In this document: positions 55,006 to 63,868 of the stretch, piece after piece | Position numbering within the stretch: position 1 is the first letter of the stretch | Layout: each line of letters begins with the position of its first letter | NCBI GenBank assembly: GCA_001898505.1 | Contig: MKTZ01000016.1 | Location: 62,001-126,000, forward strand | Source of the DNA: Sphingobacteriales bacterium 50-39 | GTDB lineage: Bacteria > Bacteroidota > Bacteroidia > Chitinophagales > Chitinophagaceae | Length of the DNA: 64,000 nucleotides | Reading direction: 5' to 3' | Notes under the pieces: model-generated | What the model was told of the DNA's origin: nothing | Seen by the model: only the letters and a program-made list of their open reading frames with translations | Database searches by the model: none | Made by a program: the position numbers and the translations under genes

Positions 55006-56550
55006 TTACTGCTTGTCCCACCATATATGGGTCATCAGGTCGTCGGCGCCCTGCCGGGCAACAGCTGCCTTATATGCATCTGCATTGAGGGTCTGTTCCG
55101 ATGCAGGATACAGACATCTCCTGAATATCTTGCCGCCTGTGGCATTGCCCGGATAGTTGTTGCCCACCAGCGCCGGGTAACCCGTGCGGCGGTAGCTGCT
55201 GTAGGCTTCCGTGGCATTCGGAAAGATGCTCACCCAGAACTGGGTATATATCTGCTGCATCTGCTGGTCGAAAGTCCCGGCGAGATTTAGCGTATTGGCC
55301 GCCACATAATTATTGATAGCGGCGGAATTGATGGTGCCTGCAGCTCCCGCAATGATCGACCAGTTGCGCAGGGCAGCCTGTACACCCAGCGTATAAAGAG
55401 CATCGGCTGTAGAACCGTTGTACCAGCCACGCAAAGCCGCCTCCGTCAGCAGGAAATAGGATTCGGCGGCGGAGAATACCAGCTGGCTGGAGCCGAGCTG
55501 AAGGACGGTCTTGGGATTGGGTTCCGAGTAGGTGCCGAAGTTAGCGGGTTTGTTGTACTGGATATTGGCGGGCATACCTTGCTGGATGCCCACGGAAGTA
55601 TCAGCCACCCCATTGTTGTATACGATGGAAATGATCGGCAGCCGGGGGTCGTTAGTGGACTTCAGATAATTGATCCATACGTCCTGGTATTTACCGCCTT
55701 CCGCATTGGAGACACCGTCCTGGGCAATATAGTCGCTGTTCCAAAGCGAATAGGCCATAGGGTTCTGGTTGATCACCTGGCCGGACGAGAGGTACGGCAT
55801 TTTGGCGATATCGGCATCCGCAGTAATGACACCTCCTGCAATGGCCTTGGTCGCCCAGGTCTGCGCAGAGGCGATATCTACCTTTGTCAGCCGCATGGCA
55901 AGGCGCAGCATAAGGGAATAAGTAAATTTCTTCCACTGTGCGATATTACCCCCATAGATCAGGTCGGCAGCGCCGAAAGTAGTTTTCGAAGGATCGAAGC
56001 TTTGCGCTGCGGCATCCAGTTCGGAAAGCATGTTCATATAAATGGATTGCTGAGGGTCGTAGGCAGGCTTGTATACGGAAGAGTCGTAACCAAGTCCCGC
56101 CTGGAAATAAGGTACATCCCCATACAGGTCTGTGATGCGTGAAAAACAGAAGACCCGCCAGATCCGGGCGGCGGCCAGCAGGTTGATCTTCGCAGGATTG
56201 CTCTTTACAGCCTTGATCACGATGCCCAGCTCGTTGATCTCATCGGGATAGGCAGCATTGAAGGAGGCGTTAGTCTGCTGCGTCTGGGCAGCCACATACT
56301 TGGAGCCGAAACCTGCCACATCGTTATAGCTGGTAGTATATTGCATGGCGCCCTGCAGAAGATACATCGTGCTGCCGCCATAGGTACCCGAGGCATTGCC
56401 CATACCGTCATACAATGCTTTGGTAAAAACATACTCGGGTGTTGGAGTGGAGACGGCATCGGGGTTGGTATTCTCTGCAACAAAGTTCTTGGTACAGGCG
56501 CTCAGAATACTTACACCGAGGATTGCGCTTATATATAATTTCATATTCAT
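55006..56550 (-). CDS. SusD/RagB-like outer-membrane lipoprotein (SusD-like type 2)
   Basis: A 514-residue protein with a signal peptide and lipobox (ILSAC, Cys19). It resembles the SusD-like_2 type (Pfam family usually paired with SusC-like proteins): NTNPDAVSTPTPEYVFTKAL near the N-terminus, LQGAMQYTTSYND, and Trp/Tyr-rich helices. It binds a ligand at the cell surface and hands it to the SusC channel encoded 18 bp upstream. The ligand is unknown, but neighbours suggest a sugar, uronate or glycopeptide-like compound. Confidence 0.92.
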   Translation of the reverse strand: MNMKLYISAILGVSILSACTKNFVAENTNPDAVSTPTPEYVFTKALYDGMGNASGTYGGSTMYLLQGAMQYTTSYNDVAGFGSKYVAAQTQQTNASFNAAYPDEINELGIVIKAVKSNPAKINLLAAARIWRVFCFSRITDLYGDVPYFQAGLGYDSSVYKPAYDPQQSIYMNMLSELDAAAQSFDPSKTTFGAADLIYGGNIAQWKKFTYSLMLRLAMRLTKVDIASAQTWATKAIAGGVITADADIAKMPYLSSGQVINQNPMAYSLWNSDYIAQDGVSNAEGGKYQDVWINYLKSTNDPRLPIISIVYNNGVADTSVGIQQGMPANIQYNKPANFGTYSEPNPKTVLQLGSSQLVFSAAESYFLLTEAALRGWYNGSTADALYTLGVQAALRNWSIIAGAAGTINSAAINNYVAANTLNLAGTFDQQMQQIYTQFWVSIFPNATEAYSSYRRTGYPALVGNNYPGNATGGKIFRRCLYPASEQTLNADAYKAAVARQGADDLMTHIWWDKQ

Positions 56551-56568
56551 TGCTGTTTATGTGTTCAT

Positions 56569-59500
56569 TTAAAATTTCAGCGACAGGTTGATCCCATATG
56601 ATCTTGTCCTGGGCAGGCCGATGGATTCAAAACCTTGTGCATTGCTGTTGGTAAAGCTTTGTTCCGGATCGAAGTTCTTCGTCTCCCTGTACAGGATGAA
56701 CAGGTTGCGCGCGACAAAGGCGATATTGGCCGACTGGAGCCTGCCGAGATGCCATTTGCTCACCGGCAGACTATAACTGGCGACCACCTGGCGCAGCTTG
56801 ATAAAGCTGCCGTCATGCACGAACAGGTCCGAATAAGTCTTATAATTGTCGTAATAGATCCGGAGGTTGGGCACGGTCACTGTCCTGCTGTATTTATTAC
56901 CCGACTGGTCCACGCCACTTACGGTCAGGCCATTCTCCCGCCCTTTCAACGTTGATTTCAGCTTGCCCAGACGGGTGGCATAAACTTCAAAAATGGAGAA
57001 TATCTTATTTCCGAACTTGCCGTCCAGCAGGAAGCTGAAGCCAAAGCGCTTATAGTGGAATTCATTGGTCAGGCCCATGGTCCAGGGCGCGACGCTGTTA
57101 CCCAGCGGATGCGTGGGAGCAATTACCGGCAGGCCGCTGGTGGCATTGAAGACAGTGTCGCCGCTGGCATCTTTCAGCATGCTGGTGCCCACGAGCTCTC
57201 CGAAAGGCATACCGATGATGTGCTGCAGCGTCGTATAACCATTGACACTGGAGGCGATCTGGATGGAGTTCAGCCCCGGCGCCAGCTGCACCACCTTATT
57301 CTGATTATATGCTATATTATAGCTGACATTCCAGCTAAAATCCCCTCTTTTGACAGGCGTACCGGTTACCAATGCTTCGATCCCTTTATTGTTCAGCTCA
57401 CCCACATTGAGATAAGCCCCGCTGTACCCGGAGGTCGTTGAGATTGCCGTCTGCACGATCTCGTTAGTAGTCTTACGATTATAATACGTAACATCCAATC
57501 CGAGGCGGTTCTGCAGCATGCCGAGCTCGAAGCCTGCCTCATAAGTCGTGGAAGTGAAAGGTTTGAGGTCCGGATTGGAGATGATGTTCGTACCGGAACC
57601 TGCGCCTGGTGTCACGTTCTGCAAAGGCTGGCCCGAGCTGGGAACGATGCTATAAGTAAGATTGATGACATAAGGGTCCGGCGCTCCGCCGCCCACCTGC
57701 GCCCAGGAGCCCCTGATCTTCGCCAGGTTGAAAAAGGCAGGGAGGTTCACCGCGTCCGACAGGATAAAGCTACCGCCGATGCTGGGATAAAAAACACCGT
57801 AATGCTTCGGGCTCAGCGTAGAGAACCAGTCCTTTCGGCCGGTGAAGCTAAGGAAGAAAAGGCTTTTATAATCCAGGTCCACCGACCCGAAGGCTGAATT
57901 CGTCGTCAGATGAGAGGTATATGGCGTTGTGGTGGAAGTCGCCAGGTTGGAATAAGAGTAAAAATAAGGAATGGTAAAATTGCTTCCGGAAAGGGTCAGC
58001 TGTTCATTACGGAACTTGCGGCTGTTGAGACCACCCATGATGGAAATTCCGAAATTTTCACGGATGTGAGTATTATAGGTGGTCGTGAACTGGGAATTCG
58101 TCTCCGATACATCGGACTTTACCGCTTCATATTGGCCCGTGAGCACATACAGGGTGCCGGTAGGCATGACATTGCTGTAATTATAGTTGTAAAAATCCCG
58201 GCTCACTGTACCCTTGAAAACCAGGTTCGGCAGCAATTTGTAGGCAATGGACGCCTGGCCGAGAAAATGGTTCTTCGTGTCGTTCTCCTGGAATTTATTC
58301 TGTACAAAATACCCGTTACTGGCGATAGGAGCATCGTTCCACGCGATTTCCTTACCCGTCGAATCATAGCCCGGCTTGAGCCAGCGAACATCAGCCGTAT
58401 TGGCTATTTCAAGCGGCGTCCAGTTGGGATTGCCTAATGCATCGCCCGCGCCAGTTCGCTGGTGGGCTACTTCCAGGTTGTATTGGGCCAGGGCATCCAC
58501 CGAAAGCTTGTCGGTAAGATGGCTGGTGACGGCAAGATTGAAGGTCTTCCGGTCGTAGGTCGTCCTCGGAAGGATACCTTTGCTGTTGAGATCGGATGCG
58601 CTGAATCGATAGGTGGTGTTTTCATTACCTCCGGACAAGGAGATGGTATTGGTGATATTGCTGCCCGTCTGGTAATAGTTCTGCAGGTTGTTCTTCTTCG
58701 CCGTATAAGGATGGGTTTTCCCATCTATACCAACATAGTCCGTCGAGCCGTTGATCTTCGCTCCCCACGACCGGCGTCCGGAAGCCACGGCAGCCCCCTG
58801 GTCCGTCGGCTTTACACCACCATTGCCCTGCCCGTATTCATATTGGAAATCCGGGATCACCGCGATATTTTCCAGCGTACCGGTTGCATTATACTCGACG
58901 CCGACGCCCTTCTGTGCGCGGCCTTTTTTCGTGGTGATCAGGATGACCCCGTTGCTGGCGCGGGAGCCGTACAACGCGGAGGCCGTTCCTCCTTTCAGGA
59001 CGCTGATGGATTCGATATCGTCCGGGTTGATACCTGCAATGCCGTCACCACGGTCTACGTTGAAAGTGATGCCGTTGACAGTAGGTGCGCCCCCGGGCAC
59101 GGAGTTGTCGATGGGCATCCCGTTGACCACATACAGCGGCTGATTGTCACCGAAACCACCATTGCCACGGATGGTGACGCGGCTGCTGCCGCCCGGACCC
59201 GTAGAAAGACCTGCGGCATTGACGCCTGCCACTTTACCTGAAAGGGCATTCGCAATATTATTCTCACGGGCCTGCGTGAACTCCGATCCTTTCACCTCCG
59301 TAACGGAATAACCGAGGGATTTTCGCTGGCGGCTAATGCCCAATGCCGTGACCACTACTTCATTCAGGCTGGCCTTGCTGGTCTCGAGGACGACAGTGAC
59401 CTGGGTCTGGCCGGGCTGAAGGACCATCTGCTTTCTTTCAAACCCTATAGAGGTTATTTCCAATGTGACATTATCCCTTACATCGGCGGCAGGAATATCC

Positions 59501-59712
59501 AGTGCAAAGCTCCCGGTGACATCTGTAGAGGTAGCGATCTTTTTGTCCGAGAGGAGGGTGATCGTAGCGCCATTGACTGGCTGACCGTCAGATTGACCTC
59601 TGACGACGCCCCTGACGCGAATAGCCCTCGGAGTCTGAGCCTGACTGACAGAGAGGGCCAATAAGCAGCAAATCAGCAGGCTGCCCACGGCTGTGGGGTG
59701 GAATCTTTTCAT
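56569..59712 (-). CDS. SusC/RagA-family TonB-linked outer-membrane transporter
   Basis: A 1047-residue protein, usual length. A signal peptide (about 1-25) is followed by a carboxypeptidase-like regulatory domain (about 30-110), the plug domain with LNEVVVTALGISRQRKSLGY and the usual ALSGKVAGV, RGNGGFGDNQPLYVVNGMP and ISVLKGGTASALYGSRASNGV segments, and a 22-strand barrel to the C-terminal LSLKF. It transports ligands across the outer membrane with TonB energy. It is the first gene of the row, next to TGCAAA sites and the divergent deoR-type gene. Confidence 0.96.
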   Translation of the reverse strand: MKRFHPTAVGSLLICCLLALSVSQAQTPRAIRVRGVVRGQSDGQPVNGATITLLSDKKIATSTDVTGSFALDIPAADVRDNVTLEITSIGFERKQMVLQPGQTQVTVVLETSKASLNEVVVTALGISRQRKSLGYSVTEVKGSEFTQARENNIANALSGKVAGVNAAGLSTGPGGSSRVTIRGNGGFGDNQPLYVVNGMPIDNSVPGGAPTVNGITFNVDRGDGIAGINPDDIESISVLKGGTASALYGSRASNGVILITTKKGRAQKGVGVEYNATGTLENIAVIPDFQYEYGQGNGGVKPTDQGAAVASGRRSWGAKINGSTDYVGIDGKTHPYTAKKNNLQNYYQTGSNITNTISLSGGNENTTYRFSASDLNSKGILPRTTYDRKTFNLAVTSHLTDKLSVDALAQYNLEVAHQRTGAGDALGNPNWTPLEIANTADVRWLKPGYDSTGKEIAWNDAPIASNGYFVQNKFQENDTKNHFLGQASIAYKLLPNLVFKGTVSRDFYNYNYSNVMPTGTLYVLTGQYEAVKSDVSETNSQFTTTYNTHIRENFGISIMGGLNSRKFRNEQLTLSGSNFTIPYFYSYSNLATSTTTPYTSHLTTNSAFGSVDLDYKSLFFLSFTGRKDWFSTLSPKHYGVFYPSIGGSFILSDAVNLPAFFNLAKIRGSWAQVGGGAPDPYVINLTYSIVPSSGQPLQNVTPGAGSGTNIISNPDLKPFTSTTYEAGFELGMLQNRLGLDVTYYNRKTTNEIVQTAISTTSGYSGAYLNVGELNNKGIEALVTGTPVKRGDFSWNVSYNIAYNQNKVVQLAPGLNSIQIASSVNGYTTLQHIIGMPFGELVGTSMLKDASGDTVFNATSGLPVIAPTHPLGNSVAPWTMGLTNEFHYKRFGFSFLLDGKFGNKIFSIFEVYATRLGKLKSTLKGRENGLTVSGVDQSGNKYSRTVTVPNLRIYYDNYKTYSDLFVHDGSFIKLRQVVASYSLPVSKWHLGRLQSANIAFVARNLFILYRETKNFDPEQSFTNSNAQGFESIGLPRTRSYGINLSLKF

Positions 59713-60084
59713 GTGCAGTTGTTTTAGTTAGTGAATGTTCGGCAAACGGGCGCTGAATAATTGCGACTAATTTGCAAAATTCTGGGTGAATTTATCAATT
59801 TTCTCCGGAATTGAAAAAATTTCTGCAAATATTTTGCAGTAAAATTTCAAACTATACTATATTATCCACTACTTCTTCCCTTCAAAATTTAAAATTCTTG
59901 TCTAAAACCCGTAACATTGTATGTCGAAAGCTCATATAAGGAGTATATCTTGCAAATACTGCAAATTTTTATGGGGCTTTTGTACAAAGCGGGCCGATGG
60001 TCCGCTGGCCGAAGGCCCATCTTTAGCCATACACCGGGGATGGGTTATTTTTCGACGAAAACCATACCCGGTGTAAGAGCCAGC
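59713..60084. promoter_or_regulatory. divergent control region with five TGCAAA sites
   Basis: TGCAAA or its complement occurs at 59773-59778, 59824-59829, 59833-59838, 59951-59956 and 59960-59965. The middle pair forms a perfect palindrome CTGCAAA-TAT-TTTGCAG (59823-59839); the last pair is a 9-bp direct repeat. TTTGTACAAA (59979-59988) is a further palindrome. The region lies between susC and the DeoR-family gene, which makes these candidate DeoR-type operators. No other gene is seen in this stretch. Confidence 0.6.
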
Positions 60085-60867
60085 ATGACAAAGATCAAAG
60101 CAAATGGTCCCGTAGGCGTATCCCTACCGAAGAAAGAGCGCAAGGCGCTGATCCTCAAGCAGGTGAATATACATACCCGGCTTATGTTCAACGACCTGGT
60201 CAATCTCATCGATGTCAGCGAGGATACGATCCGGCGCGATGTCAACGAATTGGCGGAAGAGGGGCATGTCATCCGTATCAAGGGAGGGGTGATGTCGGCA
60301 GCCTATCACATCGGGCATGATTCGGAGACCTATGCTCAATCCAACAAGGGCATCATTGCGGAAAAAGCGGTGGAGCTGTTAAAGGATGATATGATCGTCC
60401 TCATTGGAGGGGGTACCACTATACGGGAGTTCATCAAGCATATACCCGGCCGGCTTCGGGCTACTTTTATCACGGTAAATGTGCTTACGGCGGTGGAATT
60501 ACTGGACAAGCCCATGATCAAGACGATCATGATCGGGGGCCAGATCTCCGCCTACAGTCAAATGACGGTGAGTGGCGAGGTATTCGAATACCTGGCGGGT
60601 ATCAAGGCTGATCTTTGCATCCTTGGTACGAATGCCATCGATTATAGCAACGGGCTCACCGATTCGGATTGGGAGACCATACAGGTGAAAAAAGCGATGA
60701 TCAAGGCGGCAGAGAAAGTAGCGATCCTGGCCATCTCCGAAAAGCTGAATTCCTCCATGCAAATGAAGATCGCCGACATCGACGAGATACATTACCTGAT
60801 CACGGAGCAGTCCCCGGACAGTCCGGAGCTGCAAGCCTATCGATCGAAAAACCTCACTATTCTTTAA
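60085..60867 (+). CDS. DeoR/GlpR-family transcriptional regulator
   Basis: A 260-residue protein from the ATG at 60085; the frame extends to 59917 through the operator sites and is too long for the family. The N-terminal DeoR HTH is FNDLVNLIDVSEDTIRRDVNELAEEGHVIRIKGGV (about 33-67). The C-terminal sensor domain (DeoRC) includes IVLIGGGTTIREFIKHIP and LCILGTNAIDYSNGLTDSDWE. It probably represses the adjacent SusC row and/or the rhamnosidase gene and is relieved by a phosphorylated sugar. Confidence 0.93.
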   Translation: MTKIKANGPVGVSLPKKERKALILKQVNIHTRLMFNDLVNLIDVSEDTIRRDVNELAEEGHVIRIKGGVMSAAYHIGHDSETYAQSNKGIIAEKAVELLKDDMIVLIGGGTTIREFIKHIPGRLRATFITVNVLTAVELLDKPMIKTIMIGGQISAYSQMTVSGEVFEYLAGIKADLCILGTNAIDYSNGLTDSDWETIQVKKAMIKAAEKVAILAISEKLNSSMQMKIADIDEIHYLITEQSPDSPELQAYRSKNLTIL

Positions 60868-60904
60868 TCCTTCGGAGCAGGACAGTTCATAACAGTCCAA
60901 AACA

Positions 60905-60912
60905 TATATTTG
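60905..60912 (+). promoter_or_regulatory. -7 box for the rhamnosidase gene
   Basis: TATATTTG is an exact TAnnTTTG match 22 bp before the ATG at 60935. It gives this gene its own promoter 37 bp after the deoR stop. Confidence 0.5.
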
Positions 60913-60934
60913 TCAGATCAATAATCAACTGATC

Positions 60935-63658
60935 ATGAACAAAATTGCTTGCACCTTTGCAGCGCTGCTGTGCTGTTTTTTATCCATCGGACAATTAAAA
61001 GTTGGACATCTCCTTACTGAAGGCCTTAACAATCCTCTCGGGCTGGATATTCGCGCGCCACGGTTCAGCTGGCAGATGACGGCGCCGGACAGAGGTATCC
61101 GTCAGACGGCTTATGAGCTGCAGGTGACCGGCAATGGGAAGGAAACGGTATGGAGCTCCGGCAAGATCAATTCCGATGGATCATTATGGGTGGCATATGC
61201 AGGCAAGCCGCTCGAGTCGGGTAAACGTTATTTCTGGCGCGTACGCATATGGGATAATAAAGGACGCGCATCGGGCTGGAGCGCACCGGCCTGGTGGCAG
61301 ACGGCCCTACTCTCACCTGCCGACTGGACGGCAAAATGGATCACGCCGGGGTTTGAAGAGCTCCCCTCCCTCCCCAGCCCTTTGTTCAGAAAAGAATTTA
61401 CGACGGACAAGTCGGTACAGTCAGCCACTGTCTATATCACGGCCCATGGATTATATGAGGCACAGCTCAATGGCCGCCGCATCGGGGATGGCTTTCTGAC
61501 ACCCGGTTGGACCTCTTACAACAAGCGGCTGCAATACCAGGTCTATGACGTCACGGAGCTCCTGCGCAGCGGGCAGAATGCGCTGGGCGTGACGCTTGCC
61601 AACGGCTGGTACAGAGGGTTTATAGGGTTCTCCGGACAAAAGGATTTCTATGGCAAGGATATCTCGCTGCTGCTGCAGCTGGTCATCCGGTATAAGGATG
61701 GCAGCACGGCCACTATCGTTTCGGACGGAAGCTGGAAATCCTCCACGGGTGAAGTAAGAAGCGCTGAGATCTACAACGGCGAGACCATCGATGCCCGTGA
61801 GGAAAAAGCGGGATGGGCACAGCCTGGCTATGACGACAAGGGATGGAGTGGGGTGAAGATCGAGGAGTTCCCCATGACCAACCTTATCGCCACTTACAAT
61901 CAGCCGGTGAAAAAACAGGAGGTCTTTCATCCCCAGCGCCTCTTTTCCAGTCCTGCGGGCGAGCAGTTGGTCGACTTCGGGCAGAACCTCGTTGGCTGGG
62001 TATCACTCAAGGCAAGGGGTAAAGCGGGCGACCGCATCATCATCTCTCATGCGGAGGTATTGGATAAGACAGGAAATTTTTATACGGACAACCTGCGTAG
62101 CGCCAAGGCCAGCGATACATTCATTCTCAAAGGAAATGGCGACGAGGTCTTCGAACCCCACTTTACGTTTCATGGCTTCCGCTATATCCGCATCGAAGGA
62201 TATCCTGGTGTGCTGAGCAAAGATGATCTGCAAGCTGTAGCCTTATATTCGGATATGCCCCGGACAGGGAGCTTCCGTTGTTCCAATCCTTTGATCAATC
62301 AACTGCAGCATAATATCCAATGGGGGCAGCGGGGTAATTTCCTGGATGTGCCTACCGACTGTCCGCAGCGGGACGAGCGGCTGGGCTGGACCGGTGATGC
62401 GCAGGTCTTTTCCCGCACGGCCGCCTTTAATATGGGAGTGGACAATTTCTTTACCAAGTGGTTAAAGGACGTGGCGGCGGATCAATCGCCCAAAGGGGCC
62501 GTGCCCTTTGTCATCCCCAATGTGCTGGGCAATGGCGCCAGTGCAGGCTGGGCCGATGTAGGGACGATCATTCCCTGGAATATGTACCTTGCCTATGGGG
62601 ACAGAAGAGTGCTGGAAGAGCAATACCCAAGTATGAAGGCCTGGGTGGAGTACATGCGGGGGCAAAGCAAGGACGACCTGTGGAATACGGGTTTTCATTT
62701 TGGGGACTGGCTATTCTACCGGCCTTTTGACGACAACGATGGAAGGAGCGCCGTCACGGATAAATATCTCATCGCGCAATGCTTTTATGCACATAGCACA
62801 CAGCTGCTCATCAACGCGGCCAGGGTGCTGGGCCGTACAGAGGAAGCTGCCGCCTATGAACAGCTGCTGAAAAGGATCAAGGCGGCATTTGTGCGGGAAT
62901 ACATGACCCCGAACGGAAGACTTGTCTCCGGTACGCAAACAGCCTATGTGCTGGCACTCGAGTTCGACATGCTGCCGGATTCTTTACAGACACAGGCTGC
63001 CAGGCGGCTGGCAGACAATGTCAAGGATTATGGGTATCACCTGACTACAGGATTCCTTGGTACTCCCTATCTCTGTCATGTGCTGAGCAAATGGGGTTAT
63101 ACAGATATCTCCTACCGGCTGTTGTTGCAGGAGAACTACCCTTCCTGGCTGTACCCCGTAAAGATGGGCGCCACTACTATCTGGGAAAGATGGGATGGTA
63201 TCAGGCCCGACAGCAGCTTTCAAACGCCAGGTATGAACTCTTTCAATCACTATTCCTATGGCGCCATCGGGGACTGGATGTATCGCGTCGTAGCCGGTCT
63301 CGATACATACGAAGATGAACCCGGGTATAAGCACAGCAGGATCTATCCCCACCCCGGTGGAGGACTGACGGAAGCCGAGGCCAAACTGGAAACGGGTTAT
63401 GGCGAGCTGTCCTCCCGCTGGAAAAAGGAAAAGGATTCCCTTCTGCTGGATGTCGTCATTCCTCCCAATACGAGCTCTACGGTATATATCCCGGCGCCCG
63501 AAGGCGGAGTGGTAACGGAAGGCGGACGGCTGCTGGGTAATGTAAAGGAAATAAAGATCGCCGGTGTCGGCAGGGGGTATCTCATGGTAGACCTTGGCTC
63601 CGGCAGCTATCATTTTGCGGTGCAGCAACCAGCGGATACCCCGGAAAAAGGGAAATAA
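60935..63658 (+). CDS. GH78 alpha-L-rhamnosidase
   Basis: A 907-residue exported enzyme (signal MNKIACTFAALLCCFLSIG). N-terminal fibronectin-like and rhamnosidase-N domains (about 30-330) precede the (alpha/alpha)6 catalytic domain (about 440-790). The catalytic motif is DCPQRDERLGWTGDAQVF with Glu481, followed by the family NHYSYGAIGDWMY (about 765-780) and a C-terminal beta-sandwich. It removes terminal L-rhamnose from glycans or glycosides, in the periplasm or at the surface. Confidence 0.95.
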   Translation: MNKIACTFAALLCCFLSIGQLKVGHLLTEGLNNPLGLDIRAPRFSWQMTAPDRGIRQTAYELQVTGNGKETVWSSGKINSDGSLWVAYAGKPLESGKRYFWRVRIWDNKGRASGWSAPAWWQTALLSPADWTAKWITPGFEELPSLPSPLFRKEFTTDKSVQSATVYITAHGLYEAQLNGRRIGDGFLTPGWTSYNKRLQYQVYDVTELLRSGQNALGVTLANGWYRGFIGFSGQKDFYGKDISLLLQLVIRYKDGSTATIVSDGSWKSSTGEVRSAEIYNGETIDAREEKAGWAQPGYDDKGWSGVKIEEFPMTNLIATYNQPVKKQEVFHPQRLFSSPAGEQLVDFGQNLVGWVSLKARGKAGDRIIISHAEVLDKTGNFYTDNLRSAKASDTFILKGNGDEVFEPHFTFHGFRYIRIEGYPGVLSKDDLQAVALYSDMPRTGSFRCSNPLINQLQHNIQWGQRGNFLDVPTDCPQRDERLGWTGDAQVFSRTAAFNMGVDNFFTKWLKDVAADQSPKGAVPFVIPNVLGNGASAGWADVGTIIPWNMYLAYGDRRVLEEQYPSMKAWVEYMRGQSKDDLWNTGFHFGDWLFYRPFDDNDGRSAVTDKYLIAQCFYAHSTQLLINAARVLGRTEEAAAYEQLLKRIKAAFVREYMTPNGRLVSGTQTAYVLALEFDMLPDSLQTQAARRLADNVKDYGYHLTTGFLGTPYLCHVLSKWGYTDISYRLLLQENYPSWLYPVKMGATTIWERWDGIRPDSSFQTPGMNSFNHYSYGAIGDWMYRVVAGLDTYEDEPGYKHSRIYPHPGGGLTEAEAKLETGYGELSSRWKKEKDSLLLDVVIPPNTSSTVYIPAPEGGVVTEGGRLLGNVKEIKIAGVGRGYLMVDLGSGSYHFAVQQPADTPEKGK

Positions 63659-63690
63659 TGTCCGGACAACGAGCCTCCGGCTCGTTCTGA
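63655..63690 (-). repeat. paired-hairpin repeat, copy 4
   Basis: GTCCGGAC (63660-63667) is directly followed by AACGAGCC-TCC-GGCTCGTT (63668-63686). The minus-strand reading is TCAGAACGAGCCGGAGGCTCGTTGTCCGGACATTA. It begins within the last codons of the rhamnosidase gene and resembles copies 1a and 1b closely, with the GAA-GGACA part deleted. Confidence 0.63.
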
Positions 63691-63728
63691 AAATATTTAA
63701 ACCAAAAGAAGGTCATCATTGTTACTAA

Positions 63729-63766
63729 CGGGCAAACGGGTCATACTCGTTTGCCCGAATATTTTT
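63729..63766 (+). terminator. probable terminator after the rhamnosidase gene
   Basis: CGGGCAAACG (63729-63738) pairs with CGTTTGCCCG (63748-63757) with a 9-nt loop and is followed by AATATTTTT. The stem is strong, and the T run is short. Confidence 0.6.
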
Positions 63767-63808
63767 CAGGAGCCCCGGGATGGGGTCGTCTGGAGGACAG
63801 ACATTTAA
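63766..63808 (+). repeat. paired-hairpin repeat, copy 5
   Basis: TCAGGAGCCCC-GGGAT-GGGGTC is followed by GTCTGGAGGAC and AGACATTTA. It matches copy 2 at about 35 of 43 positions, and changes in the stems keep pairing (GTCT/GGAC). It lies just past the terminator and 60 bp before the next gene. Confidence 0.65.
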
Positions 63809-63868
63809 TATACAACAGAAAGGCTTTTTCGATGCAGCAATCAATCAAAGAATCAAACAGCATGGGCT

